The notes under the pieces: generated by a model | What the model was told of the DNA's origin: nothing | The model's database searches: none | Seen by the model: only the letters and a program-made list of their open reading frames with translations | Program-made: the position numbers and the translations under genes | Assembly: GCF_010384365.1 (NCBI RefSeq) | Contig: NZ_CP048397.1 | Coordinates: 1,364,001 to 1,428,000 of the forward strand | Direction of reading: 5' to 3' | Source: Streptomyces sp. S4.7 | GTDB taxonomy: Bacteria > Actinomycetota > Actinomycetes > Streptomycetales > Streptomycetaceae | Length of the DNA stretch: 64,000 nucleotides | Part shown: in pieces, positions 45,691 to 55,088 of the stretch | Layout of the letters: the number at the start of each line of letters is the position of its first letter | Numbering within the stretch: the first letter of the stretch is position 1

Positions 45691-47493
45691 GTGGCCGGGC
45701 GCATCGAGGATTACGCACTCATCGGAGACATGCAGACCGCCGCCCTGGTCTGCCGGGACGGCACAGTCGACTGGCTGTGCCTGCCCCGCTTCGATTCGCA
45801 CGCCGTGTTCGCGGCGCTGCTGGGGACCGACGAACACGGTTTCTGGCGGCTCGGACCGGCCTCGCCCGCGGGAGCCGAGCCCCCGCGGGCCGACCGGCGC
45901 CGCTACGTGGGCGACTCCCTGATCCTGGAATCGGAGTGGGACACGCCACGCGGCACGGTCAGAGTGACCGATTTCATGCCCCCGCGTGACGGCGCGCCGC
46001 AGCTGATCCGGATCGTGGAAGGCATCAGCGGCCGGGTGCCCATGCGCTCCGCCCTGCGGATGCGGTTCAGCTACGGCCGGGTGGTGCCCTGGGTCCACCA
46101 GGTCGACAACCGCACCGTCGCCGTCGCCGGGCCGGACTCGATCTGGCTCGACACCGAGGCGGACACGTACGGGAAGAACCTGACGACGTACTCCGACTTC
46201 ACCGTGGCGCCCGGCGACCGTGTCGCCTTCACCATCAGCTGGCAGCCCTCGCACCGGCAGCCGCCCGCGCTGCCGGACCCCGAGGGATCGCTGGAGGCGA
46301 CGTCGGACTTCTGGCGGGAGTGGGTCGAGCACTGTACGTACCACGGCCCCTACCGCGAGGCGGTCGTCCGCTCGCTGATCACCCTCAAGGCCCTGACGTA
46401 CGCGCCGACGGGCGGCATCGTCGCCGCGCCGACGACGTCGCTGCCCGAGGAGATCGGGGGCGTACGGAACTGGGACTACCGCTACACCTGGCTGCGCGAC
46501 GCCGCCATCACCCTCTCCTCCCTGCTGCGCACCGGCTACCGCGAGGAGGCCCGCGCCTGGCGCGAGTGGCTGCTGCGGGCCGTCGCGGGCGACCCCGAGA
46601 ACCTGCAGATCATGTACGGGATCGCGGGCGAGCGTGAGCTGGGCGAGGCGGAGCTGGACTGGCTGCCGGGTTACGAGGGATCGGGCCCGGTCCGGGTCGG
46701 CAACGGCGCGGCGCACCAGCTCCAGCTCGACGTGTACGGCGAGGTCACCGAGGCCCTGCACCTGGCGCACATGACAGGTCTGGCGCGCAACGACTACGCC
46801 TCGCTGCTCCAGCTGAAGCTGATCGAGTATCTGGAACGCCACTGGGACCAGCCGGACGAGGGCATCTGGGAGGTGCGCGGGCCGCGCCGCCACTTCGTGC
46901 ACTCGAAGGTGATGGCGTGGGTCGCCGTCGACCGGACGATCAAGCTGATCGAGTCGGGCGACGCGGACGGACCGCTGGAGCGCTGGCGCGAGATGCGCGA
47001 CGACATCCACCACGACGTGTGCGAGAAGGGTTACGACAAGGAACGGAACACCTTCACACAGTCGTACGGCTCCAAGGAGCTGGACGCGTCGCTCCTGCTG
47101 ATCCCGCAGATGGGCTTCCTGCCGCCGGACGACAAGCGCGTCATCGGCACCATCGAGGCGATCCAGCGCGAGCTGTCCACGGAGGACGGGTTCGTCCTGC
47201 GCTACCCGACATCGGGCGAGGACGCCGGCGTGGACGGACTGGAGGGCGACGAAGGCGCGTTCCTGGCCTGCTCGTTCTGGCTGGCGGACGACCTCGCGAT
47301 GATCGGCCGGGTCGACGAGGCCCGGAAGCTCTTCGAGAAGCTGCTGGCGCTCCGCAACGACCTGGGGCTGCTGGCCGAGGAGTGGGACCCGCGGCTCCAG
47401 CGGCAGGTCGGCAACTTCCCGCAGGCGTTCAGCCATGTGCCGCTGATCGACACGGCGCTGCGCCTCACGGCCTCGGGGGCGTACGGCGGCTGA
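45691..47493 (+). CDS. GH15-family glucoamylase/trehalase-like enzyme
   Basis: 600 residues, no signal peptide. An N-terminal beta-sandwich is followed by the (alpha/alpha)6 domain with VRNWDYRYTWLRDAAIT and LAEEWDPRLQRQVGNFPQAF, the latter with the catalytic glutamate. Cytoplasmic GH15 enzymes of this type include mycobacterial trehalases; the substrate here may be trehalose or another alpha-glucan. GTG 45691 is chosen for GGAG 6 nt upstream; ATG 45685 gives two more residues. 46 bp separate it from pucR. Confidence 0.87.
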   Translation: MAGRIEDYALIGDMQTAALVCRDGTVDWLCLPRFDSHAVFAALLGTDEHGFWRLGPASPAGAEPPRADRRRYVGDSLILESEWDTPRGTVRVTDFMPPRDGAPQLIRIVEGISGRVPMRSALRMRFSYGRVVPWVHQVDNRTVAVAGPDSIWLDTEADTYGKNLTTYSDFTVAPGDRVAFTISWQPSHRQPPALPDPEGSLEATSDFWREWVEHCTYHGPYREAVVRSLITLKALTYAPTGGIVAAPTTSLPEEIGGVRNWDYRYTWLRDAAITLSSLLRTGYREEARAWREWLLRAVAGDPENLQIMYGIAGERELGEAELDWLPGYEGSGPVRVGNGAAHQLQLDVYGEVTEALHLAHMTGLARNDYASLLQLKLIEYLERHWDQPDEGIWEVRGPRRHFVHSKVMAWVAVDRTIKLIESGDADGPLERWREMRDDIHHDVCEKGYDKERNTFTQSYGSKELDASLLLIPQMGFLPPDDKRVIGTIEAIQRELSTEDGFVLRYPTSGEDAGVDGLEGDEGAFLACSFWLADDLAMIGRVDEARKLFEKLLALRNDLGLLAEEWDPRLQRQVGNFPQAFSHVPLIDTALRLTASGAYGG

Positions 47494-47539
47494 GGGCCCG
47501 GAGGGACACGGGCGCGCGGGCCGGGTAGCGTCCGGCCCC

Positions 47540-49171
47540 ATGGACGATCAGGCCGGAATCACCGTGCGGCGGGCCCTGGACCTGCCGGGGCTCCGTGGCG
47601 GGCTCCCGGAGGTCGTCGCCGGGGCCGACCGGCTGCACCGTGCCGTGCGCTGGGTGCACGCGGGCGAGGTGCCGAACATCGCCTCCCTCCTCAAGGGCGG
47701 CGAGCTGCTGCTCACCACGGGCATCGGCCTCGGCACCCGCCCCGCCGAACAGCGCGCCTTTGTGCGCAGGCTCGCCGACCGCGGGATCGCGGCGCTGGTG
47801 GTGGAGCTGGGACCGAGGTTCGGACGGCTGCCCGCCGCCGTCGTCGAGACGGCGCGGGCGACCGGGCTGCCGCTGGTCCAACTGCACCGCGAGGTGCCGT
47901 TCGTCTCGGTGACCGAGGAGATCCACACCGAGATCGTCAACGGGCACTACGCACTGCTGCGCCAGGCCGAGGAGATCCACCGGCGGTGCACGGACGCCCT
48001 GCTCAGCGGCGGCGGCGTCCCCCAGGTGCTGCGCATCCTCGCCGACTTCGCCGGCAATCCGGTCTTCCTGGAGACCGCCGACGGACAGCTCCTGTACGCG
48101 GCGGCCGGCGCGTCCGGGCCGCCGGCGAGCGCGGAACCCCTCCAGGTCTGGGAGGGGCTGCGCGCGCAGCGGGCGGACCGCGAGGCGGGGCCGCCTGCGG
48201 GCACGGTGCTGGTGGACGTACCCGGTGGCGGCCACGGGGCCGGTTCCGTACGCGCCCGGCTGGTACTGCCTCCGGTGGCGGCCCCGCTGCTTCCGGTGCA
48301 CCGGATGGCGGCCGAGCGGGCGGCGGGCATCCTCGCGGTCGTCCTGATGCAGGCCCGCCAGGAGGACGAGCTGGCGGCGCGCGGCCGGGGCGACTTCCTC
48401 ACCGATCTCGCCGAGGGCCGGATCCCGGCGGACGACGCGCCCGCACAGGCCGCGGTGCTGGGCTTCAGACCTGGCGAGGGGCCGCTGCTGCCGGTGGTGA
48501 TGCGGCTGGGGCCCGAGCCGGCCCCGCCGGGCAACTGGGCGCCGCTGGCCAGGGCCGTGCTGGAGGAGCTGTCGTCCGTGGGCGTTCCGGTGCTTCTGGG
48601 CGTACGTCCCGTGGAGGGCCGGATCCCGCTGCTGCTCGGCCTGCGCTCCGAGTCCGAGCGCGCGGCGGTGGCCGACCGGGTCGCGGCGGCGCTGCGGGCG
48701 GGCGTGGAGCGGTCCGGACTCGAACGTCCCGGCGGTCCGCGGCCCGTGGTGGTCGTCGGGGTCCCGGGCGGCTGGGCGGCGGCGAGCGCGGGGCTGCGGC
48801 ACGCGGCGGAGACCGCGGCGGCGGCGCGGGGCCTGCCGGAGCGGCCGTGGCACGACGCCCGGCGGCTGGACATCGACCTGCTGCTGTGGCGGCTGCGGGA
48901 CCACCCGGACCTGTCGGCGTTCGTGGACCGCGCGATCGGCCCGCTGCTCACCCACGACCGCACGTCGCGCGCCCCGCTGCTGCCGACGCTGACGACGTTC
49001 CTGGACCACGCGGGCCGCAAGGCGGAGACGGCGCGCGAACTGCATCTGAACAGACAGACGCTCTACAACAGGCTGGCCCGTATCTCCGAGTTGCTGGGCA
49101 CGGACCTGGACGACCCGCAGACGGTCCTGGCCCTGAGCCTGGCCCTGCGCGCGCGCCGCCACGTCCGCTGA
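47540..49171 (+). CDS. PucR-family transcriptional regulator
   Basis: 543 residues. The N-terminal PucR sensor region (GELLLTTGIGLGTRPAEQRAFVRRL) spans about 10-125. The middle is a CdaR-GGDEF-like region. The C-terminal helix-turn-helix is in KAETARELHLNRQTLYNRL. Members control purine, amino acid or other catabolic genes. ATG 47540 follows the GH15 gene, but it could have its own promoter. Its target is unknown. Confidence 0.88.
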   Translation: MDDQAGITVRRALDLPGLRGGLPEVVAGADRLHRAVRWVHAGEVPNIASLLKGGELLLTTGIGLGTRPAEQRAFVRRLADRGIAALVVELGPRFGRLPAAVVETARATGLPLVQLHREVPFVSVTEEIHTEIVNGHYALLRQAEEIHRRCTDALLSGGGVPQVLRILADFAGNPVFLETADGQLLYAAAGASGPPASAEPLQVWEGLRAQRADREAGPPAGTVLVDVPGGGHGAGSVRARLVLPPVAAPLLPVHRMAAERAAGILAVVLMQARQEDELAARGRGDFLTDLAEGRIPADDAPAQAAVLGFRPGEGPLLPVVMRLGPEPAPPGNWAPLARAVLEELSSVGVPVLLGVRPVEGRIPLLLGLRSESERAAVADRVAAALRAGVERSGLERPGGPRPVVVVGVPGGWAAASAGLRHAAETAAAARGLPERPWHDARRLDIDLLLWRLRDHPDLSAFVDRAIGPLLTHDRTSRAPLLPTLTTFLDHAGRKAETARELHLNRQTLYNRLARISELLGTDLDDPQTVLALSLALRARRHVR

Positions 49172-49209
49172 ACGGACGGAGCGCGCCCACCGCTCGCGGA
49201 CAACGCACC

Positions 49210-49489
49210 GAGCCACCCTGCGCCCGGGACCCCGGCCAGCCCGGCGATCTCGTCGCCCGAGGCACAATCCCGAACCCGTCCGGTGCTCGACCGGGCGCCC
49301 GGCGCCCGAGGACAACCCTCAGCCCGTCCGGCGCTTGAGGACAACAACCAGCCCGCCCGGCAATCAAGGGACAGCACCGAGCCCACTCGCGCTCAAAAAC
49401 CAACCCCCAACCCGCCCGGGGGACACCCCCAGCCCGTCCGGCGCTTGAGGACAACAACCAGCCCGCCCGGCGATTGAGGACAGAAGCCG
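49210..49489. repeat. Degenerate tandem repeat array, about 30-bp unit
   Basis: Units of the type AGCCCGTCCGGCGCTTGAGG plus about 10 bases repeat with decay over the gap between pucR and the next gene. A 41-bp stretch is identical at 49321-49361 and 49431-49471. Other units are AGCCCGCCCGGCAATCAAGG and AGCCCGCCCGGCGATTGAGG. This resembles short intergenic repeats that, from memory, are dispersed in Streptomyces genomes. Confidence 0.75.
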
Positions 49490-49496
49490 GTCCGCG

Positions 49497-50603
49497 TCAC
49501 CGCGATAACGGCTGCGTCAGTTCGTCGTAGACGCTCAGGACATGGGCGATCGTGTCGTCCTCCGTCGGCCACGTCGCCGCACGCGCCCGCCCCGCCGACG
49601 CGAGTTCCGCCCGGCGGTCCGGATCGCCCAACAGGCGGGTCACCGTCCCCGCGAGGGCGGTCGCGTCGCCGTACGGGATCAACTCCGCCGCGTCGCCCAC
49701 CAAATCGGGTACGGCGCCGACCGCCGTCGCGACCAGGGGAACCCCGAGCCGCAGCGCCTCCTGGGCCAGCAGCGACCGGGCCTCCCAGCGGCTCGGCAGG
49801 AGCGCGACGTCCGCGGCGGCGAGGAGTTCGGTCACGTCGTCGCGGCGGCCGACGAGACTGACCGGCAGGCCCTCGTCGTCGATCCGCCCCTGGAGCGCGG
49901 CCCGTTCGCGCCCCTCCCCCGCGATGACCAGGAGCGGTACGGGGTCGAGGGCGCGCCACTCCCTCGCGGCGTCCAGCAGTGTGCCGTACCCGCGGTCCGG
50001 CGCGAGGCTGCCGACGGCCATCAGCAACGGCCGCCCCGTCGCCCCCAGTTCGGCGCGTGCCTTGCCGCGGCTGTCGTCCTCGGCGTCGTCGCCGAGCGCC
50101 GGGACCCGGCGCGGCGCCGGGACCGCGACCGGTGCCAGTCGCGCGTCGCGGGCGCCGCGCCTGCGGGCCCGGTCGACCAGCTCCGACGAGGCGCCGAGCA
50201 CAACGGCCGCCGCCCTGACGGCCCTTCGCTCCAGCAGCCGCAGCAGATGACCGCGCGGCCCGTCGGCGTACACGCGGGTGTGCCAGGTGACGACGAGCGG
50301 CACCCGCTGCCCGCCGAGGGCGACCGCCGAGCGTACGGCGGCGTGCAGCCCGTGCGCGTGCACGACGTCGGCGGTGGAACAGGCGGCACGCAGCGCCCCG
50401 AGGGACATCGGATCGCCGCGCCGGGCCACCGGCACATGGTCGGCGCCGCAGCCCCGGAAGTCGTAGATCCGCTCCAGCGAGTCCGGCGCGCACACGCTGA
50501 CCCGTACGCCCCGGGCGACGAGCCCCGCCGTCAGCGACTTGACGTGGGCGCTGCTGCCCGCGCTGCCACCGCCGAGCACTTGGACCGTACGCAGCTGTGT
50601 CAC
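49497..50603 (-). CDS. GT4-family glycosyltransferase
   Basis: 368 residues. The N-terminal domain opens VQVLGGGSAGSSAHVKSL and carries VVHAHGLHAAVRSAVA. The donor domain has LLMAVGSLAPDRGYGTLL and ALLPSRWEARSLLAQEALRLG. The acceptor is unknown. GTG 50603 has AGGAG about 10 nt upstream. It lies between the repeat array and recN, as a single gene. Confidence 0.83.
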   Translation of the reverse strand: MTQLRTVQVLGGGSAGSSAHVKSLTAGLVARGVRVSVCAPDSLERIYDFRGCGADHVPVARRGDPMSLGALRAACSTADVVHAHGLHAAVRSAVALGGQRVPLVVTWHTRVYADGPRGHLLRLLERRAVRAAAVVLGASSELVDRARRRGARDARLAPVAVPAPRRVPALGDDAEDDSRGKARAELGATGRPLLMAVGSLAPDRGYGTLLDAAREWRALDPVPLLVIAGEGRERAALQGRIDDEGLPVSLVGRRDDVTELLAAADVALLPSRWEARSLLAQEALRLGVPLVATAVGAVPDLVGDAAELIPYGDATALAGTVTRLLGDPDRRAELASAGRARAATWPTEDDTIAHVLSVYDELTQPLSR

Positions 50604-50847
50604 GTGGCCAAGGCTCCTGTTCAGGTGGGGTGTGCTGCGCCAAGGATGCCAGCCGGTACGGACCTTCCGGCACCGAGGGTGCGTCGCGGGTGTGTCGATC
50701 GTGCGACTCCCCGCCCCAACATCACCCACACGAGTGACCCTCACGGCGCGCGCCATCTACGGTACCGCCGCGAGAGGGTCTCTTGTGCGATGACCGACCG
50801 GGCCAACGGCGCCCGCCCGGTGGCCCGTTGGCCGGAACCGGCCGACC

Positions 50848-50877
50848 GGCCGGACGGGCCTTACGGCCCGTCCGGCC
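50848..50877 (-). terminator. Terminator of recN
   Basis: A perfect 13-bp stem (GGCCGGACGGGCC) with a TTAC loop lies 6 nt from the recN stop. Confidence 0.85.
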
Positions 50878-50882
50878 GCCGC

Positions 50883-52616
50883 CTACGCGTCCGCGCGGGC
50901 CGTCGCCAGCAGTTCCTCCGCGTGGGCGCGGGCCGTCTCCGAGTCCTCCTGGCCCGCCAGCATCCGGGACAACTCCCGCACCCGGTCCTCGCCTTCGAGG
51001 ACGGTGACCCCGGACCGGGTCACCGAGCCGTCGTGTGTCTTCTCCACGAGCAGTTGCCGGTCGGCGAAGGCCGCGACCTGCGGCAGATGCGTCACGACCA
51101 CCACCTGCGCGGATTTGGCGAGCTTCGCGAGCCGCCGGCCGACCTCGACCGCCGCCTTGCCGCCGACGCCCGCGTCCACCTCGTCGAAGAGATAGGTCGG
51201 CACCGGATCGGACCCGGCGAAGACCACCTCGACCGCGAGCATCACGCGCGAGAGTTCACCGCCGGACGCGCCCTTGGCGATCGGCCTCGGCTGTGCGCCG
51301 GGGTGCGGGGCCAGCAGCAGTTCGACGTCGTCCGCGCCGGACGGGCCGTACGCCACCGGACGGCCGTCCAACTCGACGCCGTCCGGGTCCTCGGTCTGGC
51401 TCACGGCGAACGAGACGCGCGCGTGCGGCATCGCGAGGGAGGCTAGTTCGGCGGTGACGGCTTCCGCGAAGCGCGCCGCCGCCTTCGTACGGGCGTCGGT
51501 CAACGCCTGTGCCAGACCGGACAGTTCACTCAACACAGTGGCGTGCTCGGCCGTCAGCTCGCCGATACGGTCGTCGTCGCCTTCGAGTTCGGTCAGCCGC
51601 GCCGCGTTCTCCTGGGCCCAGGCCAGCACACCGGCGATGTCCTCGCCGTACTTGCGCGTCAGCCCGGTCAGCGATGCCCGTCGCTCCTCGACCGCCGCGA
51701 GGCGCAGCGGGTCGGAGTCCAGATTGTCCGCGTATCCGGCGAGCTCACCGGCCACGTCCGCCAGCAGGATCGCGATCTCGCCCATCCGGTCGGCGAGCGC
51801 GGCCAGGGCGGGGTCGTGGGACCGTACGGCCTCCAGGGCCCGTCCGGCGCCGCCGACGAGCGTCGTCGCGTCGCCGCCCTCCGCGGGGTCCTCGGGCTGG
51901 CCGACCAGCGCCGCGTGCGCGACGGACGCTGCGGACGCCAACGCCTCGGCGTGGCCGAGCCGTTCGGCCTCGGCGGCCAGTTCGGTGTCCTCCCCCGGAA
52001 GGGGTTCGACGGCGGCGATCTCGTTGAGGCCGAAGCGCAGCAGGTCGGCCTCCTGCGCGCGTTCGCGGGCGCGGGTGGTCAGCTCCGCCAGTTCGGCGGC
52101 GACGGCCCTCAGCCGGCGGTAGGCGTCCGAGTACTTGGCGAGCGGCGCGGCGACCGCGTCCCCCGCGTACCGGTCGAGCGCCTGCCGCTGCCGGGCCGGC
52201 CGCAGCAGACCCTGCTGGTCGGTCTGGCCGTGTACGGCGACGAGGTCGTCCGCCAGCTCGGCCAGCACCCCCACCGGCACGGAACGCCCGCCGATATGGG
52301 CGCGCGAGCGCCCCTCGGCCGAGACGGTCCTGCTCACCAGCAGCGCGCCGTCGTCGAGCTCGGCCCCCGCCTCCTCGGCGCGCAGGGCCGCCGGGGCGTC
52401 GGCGGACATGGTGAGCCGCCCCTCCACCACCGCCGCCTTGGCACCGATCCGCACCAGGGCGGCGTCGGCGCGACCGCCGAGCAGCAGCCCCAGGCTGGTG
52501 ACAACCATGGTCTTGCCCGCGCCTGTCTCGCCGGTCACCGCGGTGAAGCCCGGTGACAGCTCGACCACCGCGTCGTCGATGACCCCGAGCGACCGTATCC
52601 GCATCTCCTCCAACAC
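50883..52616 (-). CDS. recN: DNA repair protein RecN
   Basis: 577 residues, SMC-like. The Walker A motif is GETGAGKT near the N-terminus, followed by a long coiled-coil region (residues about 160-370) and the C-terminal signature GGELSRVMLAVEVVFAG with Walker B TYLFDEVDAGVGG. RecN works on double-strand breaks. GTG 52616 gives VLEEMRIRS with AAGG 8 nt upstream; ATG 52604 and GTG 52622 are alternatives. No LexA box was seen upstream. Confidence 0.94.
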   Translation of the reverse strand: MLEEMRIRSLGVIDDAVVELSPGFTAVTGETGAGKTMVVTSLGLLLGGRADAALVRIGAKAAVVEGRLTMSADAPAALRAEEAGAELDDGALLVSRTVSAEGRSRAHIGGRSVPVGVLAELADDLVAVHGQTDQQGLLRPARQRQALDRYAGDAVAAPLAKYSDAYRRLRAVAAELAELTTRARERAQEADLLRFGLNEIAAVEPLPGEDTELAAEAERLGHAEALASAASVAHAALVGQPEDPAEGGDATTLVGGAGRALEAVRSHDPALAALADRMGEIAILLADVAGELAGYADNLDSDPLRLAAVEERRASLTGLTRKYGEDIAGVLAWAQENAARLTELEGDDDRIGELTAEHATVLSELSGLAQALTDARTKAAARFAEAVTAELASLAMPHARVSFAVSQTEDPDGVELDGRPVAYGPSGADDVELLLAPHPGAQPRPIAKGASGGELSRVMLAVEVVFAGSDPVPTYLFDEVDAGVGGKAAVEVGRRLAKLAKSAQVVVVTHLPQVAAFADRQLLVEKTHDGSVTRSGVTVLEGEDRVRELSRMLAGQEDSETARAHAEELLATARADA

Positions 52617-52736
52617 GGACACGACCTTACGAGGTCCGGGACCCGATGTGCGACGGCCCCCTCCCTCCGATTCGCTCCGGGGCCCCCGCGGGGTGTATCG
52701 AGCCCCTCCGGCGATACCGGCCAAGCGGGATCCGCG

Positions 52737-52820
52737 AGACACCCCCCAGGCCGTGTCCGGAAGGTCCCGCCCGGCCCGCGGGCCGGGCGGGACCTTCCGG
52801 ACACGGCCTGGGGGGTGTCT
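52737..52820. terminator. 84-bp perfect palindrome downstream of nadK
   Basis: Two 42-nt arms are fully complementary with no loop, centred between 52778 and 52779. It lies 160 nt after the nadK stop and 121 nt before recN. It can act as a terminator of the tlyA-nadK transcript; its size suggests more than that. Confidence 0.75.
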
Positions 52821-52978
52821 TCACACTGGCGTCCGGCTCACGACGCCCGGCACGCACGCCCGCCGCGTTGTCGGACCCGCCCGAGTACGCCCGGTACGGA
52901 TGCGATCCTCCGTCTTGCGACCGCACGCACCGGACGCCGCGAGCCCCGCGGGCGGACGACGCCAGTTCGAAGGCAGGA
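52737..52978. repeat. Intergenic repeat element, copy 1
   Basis: The palindrome plus about 160 bp of flank form an element related to the sequence at 60533-60750. The stretch 52781-52810 matches 60721-60750 at 27 of 30 positions, and 52916-52958, read on the minus strand, matches 60551-60598 with small gaps. It fills the recN-nadK gap and carries no gene. Confidence 0.6.
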
Positions 52979-52979
52979 C

Positions 52980-53912
52980 CTAGTGCGGCGCCCCCCGCCA
53001 CCCCGCGACCGGGAGGGCGAACTTGGCCACCAGCCGGTCCGTGAAGGACGCCTGGTGCAGGCGTGCCAGCCGTACGGGCACCGCGCCGCGCCGGACCTCC
53101 ACCCGCGCGCCCGCCGGCAGCTCGACCGTCCTGCGGCCGTCGCACCAGAGCACGCCGTGCGGGGTGTGCGGCTGCACCTCCACCGCGAGCACCGACTTCG
53201 GCGACGTCACCAGCGGCTTCGCGAACAGCGCGTGCGCGCTGATCGGCACCATCAGCAGCGCCTCCACCTCCGGCCACACCACGGGGCCGCCGGCGGAGAA
53301 GGCGTACGCCGTGGAACCGGTCGGGGTGGCACACACGATGCCGTCGCAGCCGAAGCCGGTCACCGGCCGCCCGTCGATCTCCAGGACGACCTCCAGCATC
53401 CGCTCGGGCGACACCTTCTGCACGGCCGCCTCGTTGAGCGCCCAGTCCCGGTGCACGACCGCGCCGTTGCTGTGCACGAGGACGTCGATGGTCATCCGTT
53501 CCTCGACCTCGTACGCGCGGGTCACCACCCGGTCGACGACCTTGTCCAGATCGTCGCGCTCCGCCTCCGCCAGGAAGCCCACCCGGCCCAGGTTGACGCC
53601 GAGCATCGGCACGCCCGAGGCGCGGGCGAACGCGGCGCCGCGCAGCAGCGTGCCGTCGCCGCCGAGCACGATCAGCAGCTCGCACCCGTTCAGCGCGCCG
53701 GACGCGGCCTCCGGGATGGTCTCGACGGCCGCCGGGAGCGGCAGATCGGCGGCCTCGGCGGCCAGCACCCGTACGCCGAGGCCGTTGCGCAGCAGCCCCT
53801 GCACCACCAGTTCGGCGCTGCGGATCGCGGCGGGTCTGCCGGTGTGGGCCAGCAGGAAGACGGTGCGGTGCTCGGCTCCGGCCTCCGGGGTCTGTTCTGT
53901 GTTCGTCGTCAA
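52980..53912 (-). CDS. nadK: NAD kinase
   Basis: 310 residues. The motif GGDGTLLRG is at 84-92, the NAD-binding loop is CDGIVCATPTGSTAYAFSAGGPVV, and the C-terminal part has the conserved family pattern. It makes NADP from NAD. TTG 53912 overlaps the tlyA stop (TTGA), with GGAGGG upstream; this start agrees with a TTNTE-type N-terminus as in homologues I remember. It forms a conserved tlyA-nadK-recN row. Confidence 0.94.
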   Translation of the reverse strand: MTTNTEQTPEAGAEHRTVFLLAHTGRPAAIRSAELVVQGLLRNGLGVRVLAAEAADLPLPAAVETIPEAASGALNGCELLIVLGGDGTLLRGAAFARASGVPMLGVNLGRVGFLAEAERDDLDKVVDRVVTRAYEVEERMTIDVLVHSNGAVVHRDWALNEAAVQKVSPERMLEVVLEIDGRPVTGFGCDGIVCATPTGSTAYAFSAGGPVVWPEVEALLMVPISAHALFAKPLVTSPKSVLAVEVQPHTPHGVLWCDGRRTVELPAGARVEVRRGAVPVRLARLHQASFTDRLVAKFALPVAGWRGAPH

Positions 53913-54724
53913 CGGGGTCCCTCCGCCACAGCACGGTCGACATCGGCCGGGTCGACATCGGGCGCCCCGGCGGTGAGCCACAGGAAGTACTCGACGTTCC
54001 CGGCGGGTCCGGGCAGCGGGCTCGCGGTCACGCCGCGTGTCCCGAGACCGAGTTCCGCCGCCTTGCGCGCCACCGCCCGTACGGCGTCGGCCCGCAGCTC
54101 CGGGCTGCGCACGACCCCGCCGCTGCCGAGGCGTTCCCTGCCCACCTCGAACTGCGGCTTGACCATGAGCACCAGGTCCGCGTCGGGCGCCGCGCACCGC
54201 ACCAGCGCGGGCAGCACCAGCCCGAGGGGAATGAAGGACAGGTCACCCACGATCAGGTCCACCGGCTCCCCCTCGATGATCTCCAGCGTCAACTCACGTA
54301 CGTTCGTACGGTCCTTGACGGTGACGCGTTCATCGCTCTGCAGAGACCAGGCGAGTTGTCCGTAACCGACGTCGACGGCGACGACCTGCCGGGCACCGGA
54401 CCGCAGCAGTACGTCGGTGAAGCCGCCGGTCGACGCGCCCGCGTCCAGCGCCCTGCGCCCTTCCACCCGCAGGCCCAGGGGTGCGAAGGCGGCAAGGGCG
54501 CCCGCGAGTTTGTGGCCGCCGCGCGAGACGTAGTCGGGGTCGCCGCCGTCCTCCGCGACGACGACCGCGGCGCTGGTCTCGACCTGGGTGGCCGGCTTGG
54601 TCGCGGTGGCGCCGCCGACGGTGACCCGTCCCGCGGCGATCAGTTGGGTCGCGTGCTCGCGTGAGCGTGCGAGGTTGCGGCGTACCAGCTCGGCGTCGAG
54701 GCGGCGGCGTGCCACTCCTGCCAC
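53909..54724 (-). CDS. tlyA: TlyA-type rRNA 2'-O-methyltransferase
   Basis: 271 residues. An N-terminal S4 domain (RRRLDAELVRRNLARSREHA) precedes an FtsJ-like SAM methyltransferase with ALDAGASTGGFTDVLLRSGA, the lysine in VKPQFEVGRE, and DLIVGDLSFIPL. TlyA methylates 16S and 23S rRNA and makes ribosomes sensitive to capreomycin. GTG 54724 has CAGGAG about 10 nt upstream; GTG 54715 is an alternative. Coupled to nadK downstream. Confidence 0.93.
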   Translation of the reverse strand: MAGVARRRLDAELVRRNLARSREHATQLIAAGRVTVGGATATKPATQVETSAAVVVAEDGGDPDYVSRGGHKLAGALAAFAPLGLRVEGRRALDAGASTGGFTDVLLRSGARQVVAVDVGYGQLAWSLQSDERVTVKDRTNVRELTLEIIEGEPVDLIVGDLSFIPLGLVLPALVRCAAPDADLVLMVKPQFEVGRERLGSGGVVRSPELRADAVRAVARKAAELGLGTRGVTASPLPGPAGNVEYFLWLTAGAPDVDPADVDRAVAEGPR

Positions 54725-54731
54725 GTTCGGT

Positions 54732-55046
54732 TCAGCTCCTGTGGTCGTACGACGGCGACGGCCCGGGCCGGGGGGCGGCCTGGCCGGGTCCGGGGCGTAC
54801 GTCGAGCGCGGTGAGCGCGTCGCGCAGGCCCCGGTGCACATCCTCGTACACGTCGAGGTGACCGTCCGCCGGAAGGTGGTCCGCGTCGCCCAGTCTGGCC
54901 AGTTTCTCGTCCACCCCGGCGTCGCCGGTGGGGACGCGCTCGATGCCGAGGGGCGCGGGGGCGGCGGGGTCGTGGGCCGGGGATGGGGGCTCGGGGGGAG
55001 GGGAGGCGTGCTCCTGGTCGGCCGGGCCCGCCGTCTCGTCGCTCAT
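54732..55046 (-). CDS. Small Pro-rich hypothetical protein upstream of tlyA
   Basis: 104 residues with disordered ends (PADQEHASPPPEPPSPAHDP) around a short helical segment DEKLARLGDADHLPADGHLDVYEDVHRGLRDALTAL that may be the conserved part. No known domain. ATG 55046; stop 7 nt before tlyA, so they are co-transcribed. Confidence 0.6.
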   Translation of the reverse strand: MSDETAGPADQEHASPPPEPPSPAHDPAAPAPLGIERVPTGDAGVDEKLARLGDADHLPADGHLDVYEDVHRGLRDALTALDVRPGPGQAAPRPGPSPSYDHRS

Positions 55047-55088
55047 GCCACGACGCTACCCCGAAGCCCTGGGGTACCGTCGATCACG

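Noticed and set aside
49321..49489. CRISPR-like repeats
   Set aside because: Units are contiguous, vary in sequence, and have no spacers or cas genes nearby.
52617..52736. LexA box upstream of recN
   Set aside because: I searched for GAAC-N4-GTTC-like symmetry and found none, although recN is SOS-controlled in some bacteria.
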